64,000 nucleotides of DNA from Tridacna crocea (lineage: Eukaryota; Mollusca; Bivalvia; Cardiida; Cardiidae): positions 20,423,001-20,487,000 of the forward strand of contig OX031058.1 of assembly GCA_943736015.1 (NCBI GenBank), given 5' to 3'. The notes beneath the pieces are model-generated. The model had not been told where the DNA came from. It did not search any database and saw only the letters and a list, made by a program, of their open reading frames with translations. The first letter of the stretch is position 1. Every line of letters begins with the position of its first letter. Of this stretch, positions 53,501-61,182 are shown piece after piece. A program made the translations under genes and the position numbers.

Positions 53501-56500
53501 AGTGTAAAAGAGTTATGATCAGTTTCTCCTCTTTCCACTTTGAAAAGCAGTGAGACATGGTGATGACACCAGGGGCCGTATTTAACAACCGTTCTTAACA
53601 CATTCTTGGTCTTATTCGGTTTCAAGACAGTTCCCCGACAAGACAGTTCCCCGACACAAGTTTTGGAGACAGTTCCCCGACAGATTTGGAGACAGTTCCC
53701 CGACACTTTTGAAGACACTTTCCCGACACTTTTGTTCGATGTTAAACAACAAAATAGATCGTTATCGTATATAAAAAGAATTTTTTGATAAGGGATTATA
53801 TGGATAAATGATCTTTTGTGACTAATTGAAGTCTTTGTTCATGTATGTGATTGGCGAGTACATTTGATCATTGTGGTAACGTCTATAACTTGATAACTAT
53901 ATGACGGAAAAATTTGATAGCTTATCGTATAAAAATATCAAGACATTATCGAAATACATATGTACATTCTCCCAAATGCTGTGCATATAAAGAGAGAACT
54001 ACAATATGCATGTAGGCCTATGTAAAATTGTTCGAGTGTACAAGATAAAGAGAAAAGGCATTTCAATCAGTAAACCCCTCCCCCCCATCTCGCTCTCTCT
54101 GCTGTAGGCCTATTTCTATAAAATAAGGGAAAGCATATAGGCCTACGTGTAACTAAACAACAACACAAAATTATCTCTATTCTTTTATCATTTTTGGCTG
54201 AAAGTCCCCTTAAAATTGTCTTGTGTTCAATACAGCTGTGATTTGTTGTGAATTCATCCATGAGACAATAACTATACCCGTCAATTTATATATAGCAATC
54301 TTCTTCACAGGGTACAGATAATTCGATCACAACATCAATTATCCACGAATATTTCAATTTCTCATGACTATCAATTATGATTGTGTTAATTCTACAGTAT
54401 AAAAGGTCATTTTCCATGAAACAAAAGTGTCGGGGAACTGTCTCCAAATCTGTCGGGGAACTGTCTCCAAAACTTGTGTCGGGGTACTGTCTTGTCGGGG
54501 AACTGTCTTGTTCCCGTCTTGTTCTCCAGAATTTTGTCAATGTGAAAGTAACAGAACCTCTGACTGGCTAAAGCATTTGGTTTAGCCAATCAGAGGTTCT
54601 GTTACTTTCGAAGTCAGAAAATCTTGAAGAATAAGACAAAGATCGTTCTTAACAATGGTTGGTGAATACGGACCCTGGTCATCAATGCAATAGGATCCCA
54701 AATTCCTATCTAACCTCTAGATGTTGATGATTTTTTACACTGCTCAAATGAATTAAAGGAACACACATACATGTATACCAAAATTCAAATCTTTTATTTT
54801 GCCAAGCATTCAATCTTTTTGACTGAAAGTAATTAACTTAGACTACATTCTTTCTAAAAAATGTCTTTATCTATTTTCTTGTTTGATTGATTTTAATTAA
54901 ATGGTGAAAGGCCGTATACAGAAGAAAATCAAAATTTGTTTCCCTGTTCTGTTTTTTTTTCAAATATCTCATTTTTTCTAATTTTCTGTTGGTATTTATG
55001 TCAAATCACATGAAAGAAAAATGACAAGAAAAAAAAAAGACACCTCCAGTTCTCATTAAAGGCTTTGTGGCATATAAAAATAGTGCTTCTACAGGAATAA
55101 CTAATACATCTTTTGTACAAACCAAATGGTTTTGCATTTTTCGGAGACTTTATCACGTTGAGACAGAATGAACTTACAAGCAGAAAATTATTTGCGTTAT
55201 TCTGTTCCGAAAGAATTATCTTGTTATCGAAGTAAAGGATATAAGATTTGTTTATTCTTTTTAAGAGTGTATGTGAGAAAGCAGCCAGTGGCTTGGAAAG
55301 AATATTTTACGGAATTCTGGTAAAAGGAAGTACAGGAAAGCACAGATGAGAGCCCTGGCCAACTTGATATAGTATTTCCTTAACAGAAGGTACAACAGTG
55401 TTCAGGGCTCGTATTCACCAAGCATTCTTAAGAACGTTCTTCGTTTTTTTCTCCAGAATATTCAACATTTGTAAGTAACACAACTTCTGATTGGTTAAAC
55501 CATTCGATTTAGCCAATCAGAAGTTGTGTTACTTACAAATTTAGAAAACCTTGGAGAATAAGACTAAGAATATTCTCAAGAATGGTTGGTGCATACGGGG
55601 CCTGGTTTCCAAACAATCCCTGGTTGTCATGACCCTGAGGAAGAAGCCTTCTGGAAACATTGTGTGAAAATGAGAAAATGCTGGTAACCCTTCATCAATG
55701 TTTTCTTCTCTTCCCAAAACAAATTTTAATTTTTGAGTCACATTTGTCGGCTGCACATGCTTCCAATTTAGACAAGTCTAAAATTATGGCATTTGGTAAA
55801 GAATTAAACTGCAAATGATAAGAGTTCCACTGCTAAATTATTTCAAATAACAGTGACTCATCAACATTTATTTGATAATGATAAAGAAAAAACACAACTC
55901 ATTTTCTTCAACTTTCATTTAACAGAGATGGCACCCCATGGTGTAAGAGTAAATGCGATCAGGTAAATACTTGTTCATGTGCCTCTTCGGCTTTACCGGT
56001 AGTGGACAGGGGTTCTCTAGATTGTGGCTTAGGCAAGGGCACTTCAACCAAACCAACATCATATGGCTTGCATCATGCGAACTGTGCAGGCTGAACCGAA
56101 ATTAACACTTTACGCAAATGTTCAAATGTGGCTTTTCGCATGCTGCAAACAATATGGATTGATTCTAAATTACAAATCAAAAGCCTTACCATTGTGTTAT
56201 GGACAACACATTTCAGTAAAAATGATAATTATAGTGTATTGATTATAGGAAATAGGAAGATTTGAGAGCATTGTAGAACAAGTTAATTTGTCAAGTGCTT
56301 AACCCATTACCAAACAGCAAAATTTTAGGCTTTTCCAATTGAAAGGAATTGCAGGCGACGAAAGTGAATGAAAATTTGAAATTTGTTTTGTAAAGGATAG
56401 AAAACAGTGTGGGAAAAAGAGTAAATACTGGTTACCAGCATTTTCTAATTTTCCCACAATGTTTTCCAAAGGTCTCTTTCTCAGGGGCGTCAAAAGTAGG

Positions 56501-59500
56501 GATTGTGTGGTAATAGGTGCGAGTACTGGTGTAGTTCCCAGGAAGCAGAATCGAGTGAGATTAGTGTAAGTTGTAAGAAATTGTTTCTCAATCAATGTAA
56601 AATAAATATCTTTAAACTAATGGGTTAAAACGAGAGGCTCCACTGACTAATAAGTAATAAGTAATAGGACTGCAAGCCAAACATTACTGTACTTGACTAA
56701 ATGGTTTCAAACTTGAAGACATACAAATTTTTTTCTATAAAATCCTATAAGAAAGTTATGACCCCCGTCCAAACCCATTTTTAACCACAAAGCTATAATT
56801 ACTTGAATCCTGGTAGAGGTCCACAACATAAGGCCCCATACCAAATAATACAGATCTAGAATGTGTGGTTATAAACAAGGAGATTTCAATGTTTCCTCAA
56901 TGAAAGGTCCTGTAAAACATAAGACTCATACGACAGAGCTAAATTTAGTAGCCCTAGGCCTTATTATGGTAAGTAACAAGACGATTTTTTTACAAGAAAA
57001 TTTGATCACAAAAGCCAATGTAATCCTTGTGACCCCTGATGTGGGGATAAACTTGAACCATAGGCTATAATTTTGGCCCTCCTGGTAGACGCCCATCAGA
57101 TAAAGCTACATGCAAAATTTGGTAGTCCTAGGCCTTACAGCTAGGTAGACGTAGATTTTTAAAGTTTTCCCAATATAAGCCCATGTAAAACCTGTGACCC
57201 CCAGGACAGGGCCAAATTTAATCCCAGAGCTATAATTTGGGCACCCTTGGTAGACAACCACCTGATAAAGCTAGATGCCAAATTTGGTAGCCCAAGGCCT
57301 TATGGCTAGGTACCAGAAGGATTTTAAAGTTTTCCCTATATAACCCCATATAAAACTTGTGACCCCCCATGGCAAGGCCAATTTTGACCCTGGGGCTATT
57401 ATTTGAAAAAACTTGGTACAGGTCCTTTATATAAAGCTACATACCAAATTTGGTAGCCCTAGGCCTTATGGTTTCAGACAAGAAGATTTTCAAAGATTTT
57501 CAATATTTTTCCATTTTGTTGCCATGCCTACCAGCGTTTTTGAAGAAATCAAATTCTTTCAAGAAATTCTAAAGGAGGACCATGGCAGGATCACTTCTGC
57601 AAAGTTTCATAAAAAATGGATGGGTAGTTTCAGAGAAAATGTTCGAAATAAAAGTTAACGCAGGCATACACAGACAGATCCAAGCACGCACAGACAGACG
57701 GCCGCAGATGGTTACTGAGCCATGACATAAGCCCCCTGGCCTTTGGCCAGTGGAGCTAAAAATGCAAAACTATTCAGTTCATAAGTAAAGACCTATTGCA
57801 TCAATTAAAGATGAGCAGTCTGATATTTATATACACTTCCTCTCATGTGTCTGTAACCACTAACATAAAATGGAATGTGGCTAAAATGATGGAGTAGGCC
57901 TAAGTATGAAAGTGGATGTGCAAAAGTAGAAAAATCCTCCAAGAGAAAATGCAGGTTGATAGTATTAGTTGTATGATCTGGTGGCAGGGGACTTGGAAAC
58001 TTGTTCACGGCTGTGGTGAATCATGTGGCCTCGAGCTGAAGGCAAGGTGGTGACATGATTTAACAAGGCCGTGAACAAGTTTCCAAGTCCAGTGCCACCT
58101 GACAGTTGTACAACGAATTTATTATACTGCAGACTTTTACCATTTCAAAGCGCATTAAGCAAAATTTTCCTTTTTATAATCTCACAAATCGAGTATGCTG
58201 ACGAAACAGAAATTCCCATGTGAGTGCCCCAATTCAATGAAAACTGACGTCACTGGAAACTGACGTCACTAAAAAGTGCTCTTTGGTGCATAAATGTGCA
58301 GTCTGTTGATCGATTGATGCCGCCATTTGGGATGTTGTTTTGCATGTGTAGTGATGTGTACGGGGCGCTCGAAAAGGAAAATGGCTGTACATGGTTTTTG
58401 CCAGGGTGCACGATATATATGTTCCTGGCATGTTAACCAATCGGATCACAGGAAATTTCTTTGCAGTATAATAATAATTTTTCGCCTTTCCCTCCATGTT
58501 TTCAAAAGCTGTCTTCCACAGGATTCTTATGGTTTAACATGTCTATGTATTTCATAGTCCAGGAACAGTAGTCAGCAACATTGCTCGCAGACCAGATGGA
58601 CCATTTCAAGACGACGAGTCCTATGCAAAGGTGAGATACTATGTTTGGTGTTCTCAGTTAAATATCTTAGAGACCAGTTCATGTGTTCCAGGAGTTTCCT
58701 TACTGGTACTACATACTTGAGTAACTTGTGAGCCACCAAATGTTTTTTCATGTTTTTCATAACCCTTAACTCATTACCAAACAACAAAAATTTGGACCAG
58801 TCCAAATGGAAAGCATGTTGCAGATCTCACTCTTTGACCTAATGTCAGCGTGAGAATTCTTAATATTTAATGAATTGTTTAGATATATATACACTGAAAT
58901 CATAGGAAACAGTATAAGTGTAAATTATTGTAATATGGACATCTTTATCATTTTCACAAACTTGCAAATTCTTCAAATTTCTGTTGGTGTATTTTATAAG
59001 TATACAAGCAAATCACAAGTTTGAATTTGCAAATATTTCTGTATGCATATTTCCATGATCAGTAATTCACAAATCTTCTGACATACCTATTTATCCATGT
59101 ATACAGTAGTTGGACTGTTTCTTTCAATTACTCGATAACATATAAGCACACTAAAAGCCAATGGATTTTACGGACAGTAATGATCTAAGATCTGACTGCA
59201 CAAAACACAAAAGATCTGCATTGTCCTATACTTGATCGTGAAACCTAACTTTGATTTTAGCTAGAATTAGTCTTGTTTTTAGCTAGAATTAGTCTTATAT
59301 GCATTTCCTTTAAAACTTAAGACTATTATTTGATCTATACATAACTTTTGCAGTGATTCACTAAGACACATTTTCTGTACATTTCAGTTCCTTGAGATAC
59401 AAAGTAAAGGTCATCCCTTGGGTCGTGTTGGCGTTCCCCAGGATTGTGCTGAAGCCATTGCTTTCTTGGCCTCTGATTCCTCCAGTTTTATAACGGGACA

Positions 59501-59561
59501 AATAATCTACATTGATGGGGGCAGAAACTGTGTGTCAGTGGGTGTGCCTTCCAACAATTAA
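41550..59561 (+). CDS. Classical short-chain dehydrogenase/reductase, complete nine-exon gene
   Basis: Joined exons 41550-41586, 45017-45156, 46213-46305, 47464-47602, 50441-50481, 53277-53346, 55926-55962, 58558-58630 and 59388-59561 give 804 nt, 267 aa, the usual size for this family. Rossmann-fold cofactor motif TGASSGIG is at residues 12-19, NNAG at 92-95, the structural Asn in TNVRS at 117, catalytic Ser144, Tyr157 and Lys161 (YCISK), then NAISPGTV (183-190) and the C-terminal [11 protein letters not shown]. The residues after beta-strand 2 (LMGRN) are basic rather than acidic, which favours NADP(H). The Ser-Tyr spacing of 13 equals that of FabG-type reductases. The enzyme probably reduces or oxidises a carbonyl/alcohol in the cytosol or mitochondrion; the substrate is not predictable. 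All junctions obey GT-AG and keep frame. Introns are packed with MITEs, several within 10-40 bp of splice sites. Confidence 0.9.
41720..42165 (+). mobile_element. SINE type 1 split by an inverted SINE type 2
   Basis: The type 1 head (GAGTAGCACAGTGGTTAG, GGGTTCGATATCCGG) runs to about 41887 and resumes at about 42060 with GAGAAAGCCAGGAAGCACAT and the tail GGCGTTTAAAAACTCCAATT. A type 2 SINE in minus orientation lies between. Confidence 0.8.
41888..42060 (-). mobile_element. SINE type 2 inserted in a type 1 SINE
   Basis: Tail complement GTTGGTTGGTTGTAT, then GTTTAACGCCGTTTTCAAA, AGTGCACCTATCCATGCTTTCC and TTCCAAGCCAGTGGCTGCTTT. Only the 3' portion is present. Confidence 0.78.
42264..42572. mobile_element. 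Chimeric TTAA hairpin element
   Basis: The left half (TTAACCCATAGGTTTTTAAG, GACAATGAATACTATGATCA) belongs to a different TTAA family, whereas the right half from GGTAACCAGCATTTTCTCC to GGTAATGAGTTAA is type A. The switch is at the hairpin centre. Confidence 0.75.
42569..42895. mobile_element. Second chimeric TTAA element, abutting the first
   Basis: Shares the TTAA at 42569-42572 with its neighbour. The left half repeats the TTAACCCTTAGGCTTTTAAG...ACAAAAACTCAGAATCT block of the first chimera; the right half carries a hairpin GTATCGACCCATGGCAGCCTG related to family E and ends GTCAATGGGTTAA. Confidence 0.7.
42896..43496. other. Intron stretch without recognised features
   Basis: Inside SDR intron 1. 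No exon, RNA gene or named repeat. Confidence 0.3.
43497..43671. mobile_element. Half TTAA hairpin MITE (type A) joined to family E piece
   Basis: AAAAAGTTTCGGTCCAGCTCAGCCTGC is a family E-like hairpin arm; from GTAGCATTTTCTCCTTTTCC to GGGAAAGGGTTAA it is the right half of type A. Another junction at the hairpin centre. Confidence 0.65.
43819..44023. mobile_element. TTAA hairpin MITE (type C) with paired arm changes
   Basis: The left end is short. The hairpin is GGCAAAAGGTGAAATTGGTC and complement GACCAATTTCACCTTTTGCC. Other type C copies have GCTCGT/ACGAGC here; this copy has GGTCGT/ACGACC, changed on both arms. Ends GGTAAAGGGTTAA. Confidence 0.85.
44024..44281 (-). mobile_element. SINE type 2, near full length
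   Basis: Begins directly at the TTAA of the previous element: CGCCGTTTCCAGCATCATTT, AGTGCATCTATCCACGCTT, AATGAATGTCATCAGTCCTC, B-box complement GAATCGAACCAGCGACTC, A-box complement ACTGTGCTACCGGAGCT. Confidence 0.75.
44290..44803. mobile_element. Composite element (family H) with hairpin and CRE motif
   Basis: A 120 bp hairpin (GGTGGCAGGGGACTTGCAAA through GTGAATCATGTC, turn at CCCCGAGCCG, and return to CCTGCCACC) is followed by a segment bounded by inverted TTTATTATACTGCAAAG ends (44441 and 44787-44803). The segment holds TGACGTCA (44587-44594) and a CCGCCATTCTGG motif. Other copies are at 57967-58476 and 59998-60165. Confidence 0.7.
45017..45156 (+). CDS. SDR exon 2
   Basis: Acceptor TTTTCCAG; completes [10 protein letters not shown] and continues to GLNQDE. 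The donor GTATTC at 45157 is weak but is the one giving the expected junction with ILTYAGDI. A family E element begins only about 10 bp into the intron. Confidence 0.8.
45167..45655. mobile_element. Double-hairpin MITE (family E) split by a TTAA hairpin
   Basis: CATGGCTTACAACACACGAA to CCCTTTTCACGTGTTTTAG. A type A element (45211-45439) is inserted at a TTAA created by mutation of the family's GCGTAAAGTG block to GCTTAAAGTG. Confidence 0.82.
45211..45439. mobile_element. Intact TTAA hairpin MITE (type A) inside family E
   Basis: TTAACCCTTTCCCAAAGACT to GGTAAAGGGTTAA; the hairpin AATGCTGGTTACCAGCATT is perfect. An extra TTAA precedes it (TTAATTAACCC). Confidence 0.9.
45800..46075. mobile_element. 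Decayed hairpin MITE copies
   Basis: GTGGAAGGAGATAAAATGTT, ACAAGCAATTTCACCTTC at about 45839-45878 and GGAAAGGAGAAAAATGCGGG at about 46015: remnants of type B/C and A. Confidence 0.5.
46213..46305 (+). CDS. SDR exon 3
   Basis: 31 codons, phase 0 at both ends, [10 protein letters not shown] to KFGRLDIL. Acceptor ATTCAG, donor GTAAGT. A hairpin MITE starts 20 bp after the donor. Confidence 0.85.
46326..46555. mobile_element. TTAA hairpin MITE (type B/C mosaic)
   Basis: Left end like type C (CCCTTTACTCCATAGATACT), hairpin GGAAAAGGAGAATGTGCTCG with near complement like type B, right end GGTAATGGGTTAA. Shares its right TTAA with the next element. Confidence 0.85.
46552..46743. mobile_element. 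TTAA hairpin element (family D)
   Basis: TTAAAGCTACTAAGCGCAAC to GCAGAATAAGGGTTAA. The hairpin pairs GGACAGTGTAGATCAAGACC with a complement ending TGAATCTACACTGTCC. A second copy is at 50590-50808. Confidence 0.75.
46788..47009. mobile_element. TTAA hairpin MITE (type B)
   Basis: Left end GCGTTCCCAAACGACAAATT (TTAA lost), perfect hairpin GGGAAAAGGAGAAATTGCTC onward at about 46899-46947, right end GGGAAAGACTTAA. Confidence 0.82.
47464..47602 (+). CDS. SDR exon 4
   Basis: Starts with the INNAG motif and carries the conserved TNVRS asparagine. Acceptor TTTTTCAG, donor GTAGTC; ends one base into a glycine codon. Confidence 0.85.
47618..47845. mobile_element. TTAA hairpin MITE (type A)
   Basis: Starts within 20 bp of the exon 4 donor: CTTTTTACCACTGAGCAAAA, perfect hairpin AATGCTGGTTACCAGCATT, end TGGTAAAAAGTTAA. 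Confidence 0.85.
48208..48618. mobile_element. MULE-like MITE (family J), inverted copy
   Basis: Reverse complement of 25990-26378, ends CATCTTCGCAAGCCAAGG and GCTAAGATG, flanked by a perfect 9-bp duplication TTATAAGTG. Carries extra A and G runs (48361-48374, 48501-48512). Confidence 0.85.
48619..49340. other. Intron stretch without recognised features
   Basis: AT-rich. CTGAAAAAATATCACGATAA-like phrases recur weakly at 48898-49000, with a relative near 60670; no element ends were found. Confidence 0.3.
49341..49569. mobile_element. Intact TTAA hairpin MITE (type C)
   Basis: TTAACCTTTTACCCCATAAG to GGAGTAAAGGGTTAA; hairpin AAATTGCTCGTCACGAGCAA perfect at the centre. GATGTC occurs immediately outside both TTAA copies. 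Confidence 0.9.
49595..49723. mobile_element. Hairpin MITE fragment (type A)
   Basis: GGGAAAAGGAGAATTCTTAA and the right end GTATTGTCGTCTGGTAAATT. Confidence 0.6.
49925..50130. mobile_element. Palindromic MITE (family F)
   Basis: CAGGACCTGTATTCACCAAC to GTGAATACGGATAGCGG. The centre is a perfect palindrome of TTCTGATTGGCTAAACC with its complement, which contains inverted CCAAT motifs. Other copies: 53572-54678, 55404-55600, 61022-61182. Confidence 0.8.
50195..50422 (+). mobile_element. tRNA-derived SINE (type 3)
   Basis: Head GTTTGGCTCAGTGGTAAAGT (A box) and GGGCTCGAGTCTCGCC (B box); tail GTTGAAAGTGGCGTAAAACG. It ends about 20 bp before SDR exon 5. Confidence 0.75.
50441..50481 (+). CDS. 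SDR exon 5
   Basis: 41 bp exon coding [13 protein letters not shown] with the catalytic Ser144. Acceptor TGTTTTAG, donor GTAAGT. Confidence 0.85.
50590..50808. mobile_element. TTAA-type hairpin (family D)
   Basis: Hairpin GACAATGCAGATCAAGATCA with complement TGATCTTGGATCTACATTGTC, loop GAATG; right end GCAGGGTAAGGGTTCA. Outer TTAAs are mutated. Confidence 0.7.
50945..51497 (+). mobile_element. SINE type 1 split by a palindromic MITE
   Basis: The head (GGCAGGTAGTGGTTAGGG) runs to the CTTTCTTTCCGGTG block, then resumes after 51327 with GTTATTTTGCCTCTCACGTC, GCCAGGAAACACATTC and the tail ATTAAACTTCAAAC. Confidence 0.72.
51029..51327. mobile_element. MITE built from repeated ATGACC/GGTCAT and CTACGTAG modules
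   Basis: Inverted ends TAATGCAGAAAAATGACC and TAATGCATAGAATGGCC, then CTCCCCTACAAAATGACC. Inside, about five copies of a TGGGTCATTTCTCTACGTAG-like unit, each part-palindromic, occur in a row. Confidence 0.7.
51540..51750. mobile_element. Decayed hairpin MITE (type A)
   Basis: AAATGGGAGAAAGTGCAGGTCACCAGCAA and TTTTCTCCTTTTTCCACAAT at about 51652-51700; arms are unequal. Confidence 0.55.
52343..52437 (+). tRNA. tRNA-like sequence, probably a class II pseudogene
   Basis: ATATCTATTTGGCTAAGTGG (A box) and CATGGGTTCGAATCCTG (B box), with a long variable region and five of seven acceptor pairs (ATCTA/TAGAT). Size and layout recall tRNA-Leu or tRNA-Ser, but the anticodon arm does not fold cleanly, so it is probably a pseudogene or SINE head. 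Confidence 0.4.
52498..53242. mobile_element. TTAA hairpin MITE (type C) split by a second element
   Basis: Left part 52498-52691 includes the hairpin; right part 53202-53242 ends GGGGTAAAGGTTAA. The gap is filled by the long-TIR element at 52692-53201. The right end stops 34 bp before SDR exon 6. Confidence 0.85.
52692..53201. mobile_element. Long-inverted-repeat MITE, ~155 bp arms
   Basis: Ends CACAGGAATCTGACATTCTA and complement CACAGGAATTTGACATTC; matched arms continue through ATAACCAAAATAAATGATAA and on to CATTTCCCAACCAAAATCAC (about 155 bp). The flanks are ATTAGAG on both sides (52685-52691 and 53202-53208), a 7-bp exact (or 8-bp, one mismatch) duplication that is consistent with a hAT-like element. 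C-run at 52747-52757. Confidence 0.8.
53277..53346 (+). CDS. SDR exon 6
   Basis: Encodes [20 protein letters not shown] and LAL, with catalytic Tyr157 and Lys161. Acceptor TGTTTCAG, donor GTAAAA. Confidence 0.87.
53572..54678. mobile_element. Palindromic MITE (family F) split by a hAT-like element
   Basis: AGGGGCCGTATTTAACAACC at the left; the palindrome CTGACTGGCTAAAGC...GGTTTAGCCAATCAG and right end GGTTGGTGAATACGGACCC at 54552-54678. The rest is the insertion 53618-54516. Confidence 0.75.
53618..54516. mobile_element. hAT-like element with tandem repeats in its ends
   Basis: Inverted ends of roughly 100-130 bp contain four or five tandem ACAGTTCCCCGACA units. Flanks TCTTATTC (53610-53617) and TCTTGTTC (54517-54524) form a probable 8-bp duplication with one mismatch. 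The interior has no recognisable coding. Confidence 0.65.
54679..55267. other. Intron stretch without recognised features
   Basis: AT-rich, poly-T at 54950-54960. Nothing supported. Confidence 0.3.
55268..55385 (+). mobile_element. SINE type 2 fragment
   Basis: GAGAAAGCAGCCAGTGGCTT, AAGTACAGGAAAGCACAGAT and GCCCTGGCCAACTTGATATA. Confidence 0.65.
55404..55600. mobile_element. Palindromic MITE (family F)
   Basis: CAGGGCTCGTATTCACCAAG to GGTGCATACGGGGCCTG, centre CTTCTGATTGGTTAAACC with its near complement. Confidence 0.8.
55602..55806. mobile_element. TTAA hairpin MITE (type A), hairpin partly deleted
   Basis: TTTCCAAACAATCCCTGGTT, GAAACATTGTGTGAAAATGA, AATGCTGGTAACC then a deletion of the complementary arm; right end GGTAAAGAATTAA. 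Confidence 0.75.
55926..55962 (+). CDS. SDR exon 7
   Basis: 37 bp exon coding [12 protein letters not shown]. Acceptor TTTAACAG, donor GTAAAT. Confidence 0.85.
56072..56155. mobile_element. Family E fragment
   Basis: ATGGCTTGCATCATGCGAAC fused to CACTTTACGCAAATGTTC and the right end GCTTTTCGCATGCTGCAA; both hairpins are mostly deleted. Confidence 0.65.
56299..56518. mobile_element. TTAA hairpin MITE (type A)
   Basis: TTAACCCATTACCAAACAGC, hairpin AATACTGGTTACCAGCATT, right end GTGTGGTAATAGGTG. Confidence 0.85.
56690..57760 (+). repeat. Diverged ~170 bp mollusc repeat array
   Basis: About six units with 'CAAATTTGGTAGCCCTAGGC', 'CTTATGGTTTCAGACAAGA' and 'AACTTGTGACCCCC' blocks; ends with GGCCTTTGGCCAGTGGAGCT. 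Same family as 39655-40545. An open frame at 57413-57658 is within the repeat. Confidence 0.68.
57967..58476. mobile_element. Composite element (family H)
   Basis: Same layout as 44290-44803, with two TGACGTCA palindromes spaced 16 bp apart (58245-58252 and 58261-58268) and GCCGCCATTTGGGATG. The right end GCAGTATAATAATAA is 80 bp from SDR exon 8. Confidence 0.72.
58558..58630 (+). CDS. SDR exon 8
   Basis: Codes [20 protein letters not shown] then SYAK. Acceptor TTTCATAG, donor GTGAGA. This is the mobile substrate-loop region in SDRs. Confidence 0.85.
58766..58830. mobile_element. TTAA hairpin MITE fragment (type A, left end)
   Basis: TTAACTCATTACCAAACAAC and GGACCAGTCCAAATGGAAAG only. Confidence 0.6.
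58831..59387. other. Intron stretch; decayed family D hairpin
   Basis: ACGGACAGTAATGATCTAAG...CTGCATTGTCC at about 59171-59226 looks like an old family D hairpin. The rest is AT-rich. Confidence 0.35.
59388..59561 (+). CDS. SDR exon 9, with stop
   Basis: 57 residues and TAA (59559-59561). Contains [20 protein letters not shown] and the family-typical [12 protein letters not shown]-terminus. Acceptor ACATTTCAG. Confidence 0.9.
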   Translation, partial: FLEIQSKGHPLGRVGVPQDCAEAIAFLASDSSSFITGQIIYIDGGRNCVSVGVPSNN

Positions 59562-59745
59562 GCAGAAACTATCCTTAAAAAGTTATGAAGTTTCATAAAA
59601 GATTCTGAACAGGAAAGAAATGTCTTGCATTAGTATGCAATGGGGTCAAATCATGCCAAAGAATACATCCTGGAATGAGTGACTTTGCAATCAACCAGTT
59701 GCTTTTCTTCAAATTTCAAAATGATTGTTAAAATACTTGTACATG

Positions 59746-59751
59746 AATAAA
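59746..59751 (+). terminator. Polyadenylation signal of the SDR gene
   Basis: AATAAA 185 bp after the stop codon; a second AATAAA is at about 59777. Either could direct cleavage. Confidence 0.6.
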
Positions 59752-59997
59752 CTTCAAGTATTCACATTAGGTTAGGAAATAAATGAAAATAGCTATCTTC
59801 TTTTATAAACAGTCCAAAGCACTAATAATTTTAAAGAGGTTCAGACAAAATCAAAATATTGAAGTCAAGCTTCGAAAAATCCCAGTTAGAGATACTTTTT
59901 TGTTTAGTGTCATCTTGGATCTACATTATCCACATTTATATAGAACCTCATGTTGCTCAAAGTATAATGATTTTTTTTTTTCAAACAAAAAAAAAAA

Positions 59998-60165
59998 ACA
60001 ATGAATCATGTGGCCTCGAGCTGAAGGCAAGGTGGCGACATGATTCAGCAAGGCCGTGAACAAGTATCCAAGTCCAGTGCCACCTGACAGTTGTACAATG
60101 AATTTATTATACTGCAGAGTTTCACCATTTCAAAGCGCATTAAGCAAAATTTTCCTGTTTACTCC
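59998..60165. mobile_element. Family H fragment
   Basis: Begins mid-hairpin (GAATCATGTGGCCTCGAGCT), continues through GTGCCACCTGACAGTTG and TTTATTATACTGCAGAG, and breaks off at about 60165. Confidence 0.7.
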
Positions 60166-61021
60166 CATATCAGATGCTTTGGGTGAAAATATCCTGGTCC
60201 CTGTTTCACAGAGAAAGTCAAGTCTTATTAAAATACTAAAGTCTGCTGATGCACGTAAGTTGAGTTTGTTATTTAAAGCTTATTTTACAAATACTTACCA
60301 GCTAAAGAAATGTTCTTAAATCCTTAGTAGACAAAATATTTCACAGTCAACACGGCAAAATAATGGACTTGAGTCTCTTAAAATGACATAAGTACATTAT
60401 CTAGCCAAGTGGAGTCTGAAATGAGGTGTCAACTTAGGATTTGAAAATGTTCCTAAAGTCTGATAATGTTGGTCAAATGTGGCTGAAATAAATTCATCTT
60501 GGCTGGGAAATGGGTCTGTTTGCCAAGTTGAGTAAAATAAGAGACTTAAGTTTTTTTCGTGAAATCAGGCTGTGGGCCCCATATTAGTTAGATACAAAAC
60601 TTTCATAAGTTTTGTGTAAGTATAACATAGTGGTATACTTCTACAAGCTATGAAATAACTATCATGATTATTTTAGAAAACTTTAGTGGTAAATCAAAGT
60701 TTCCTGGAAATTTTATCTTTCCACTTTACCTAGATAAAATTTCCAGGTAATGTAAAGTTTGTGGAGTGCATTAGGCGACCTACGCTCCTAAAACATGTCA
60801 AGAGCTTGCAGTGGTGCAAAGAATTATCTGTAGGCTTGTTAAAATATGTACATGTATTGCCCCATATTTTAAAGTGTTTAAATCGGATAAAAGCAACAAA
60901 TCAGAGATACCTTTCTCACATGTCATCTTTTCCCAAAGACAGTCCCACAAGACTAGAGCTGCTAATTGGGATAGAACCAGAATTTCCTGGGTTAATTTTC
61001 ACCAACTTTTCTTTGAAATGT
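60166..61021. other. Intergenic, no supported gene
   Basis: A short inverted pair, CTGGAAATTTTATC and GATAAAATTTCCAG, is at about 60704-60746. Open frames at 60761-61039 have no recognisable features or splice partners. Confidence 0.35.
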
Positions 61022-61182
61022 TCTTTGGCTAATTCTTAAGGATTTTCTAGATTTCAAAGTAACAAACATTCTGATTAAAATGGTTTAGCCAATTTGAAGT
61101 TGTGTTACTTTCAAATTAAGAAAATCTTAGAGACTTGGACAAAGAACGTTCTTAAGAATGGTTGGTAAATACAGGTCCAGAT
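61022..61182. mobile_element. Palindromic MITE (family F), decayed
   Basis: TTTCAAAGTAACAAACATTC, GGTTTAGCCAATTTGAAG, and right end CTTAAGAATGGTTGGTAAAT. The left end is missing. Confidence 0.7.

Noticed and set aside
57413-57658. 81-codon frame
   Set aside because: It lies entirely within the diverged mollusc repeat array and has no protein features.
60761-61039. 92-codon frame between SDR and ACTR10
   Set aside because: No recognised homology; a second overlapping frame is equally open, and the end runs into a family F MITE.
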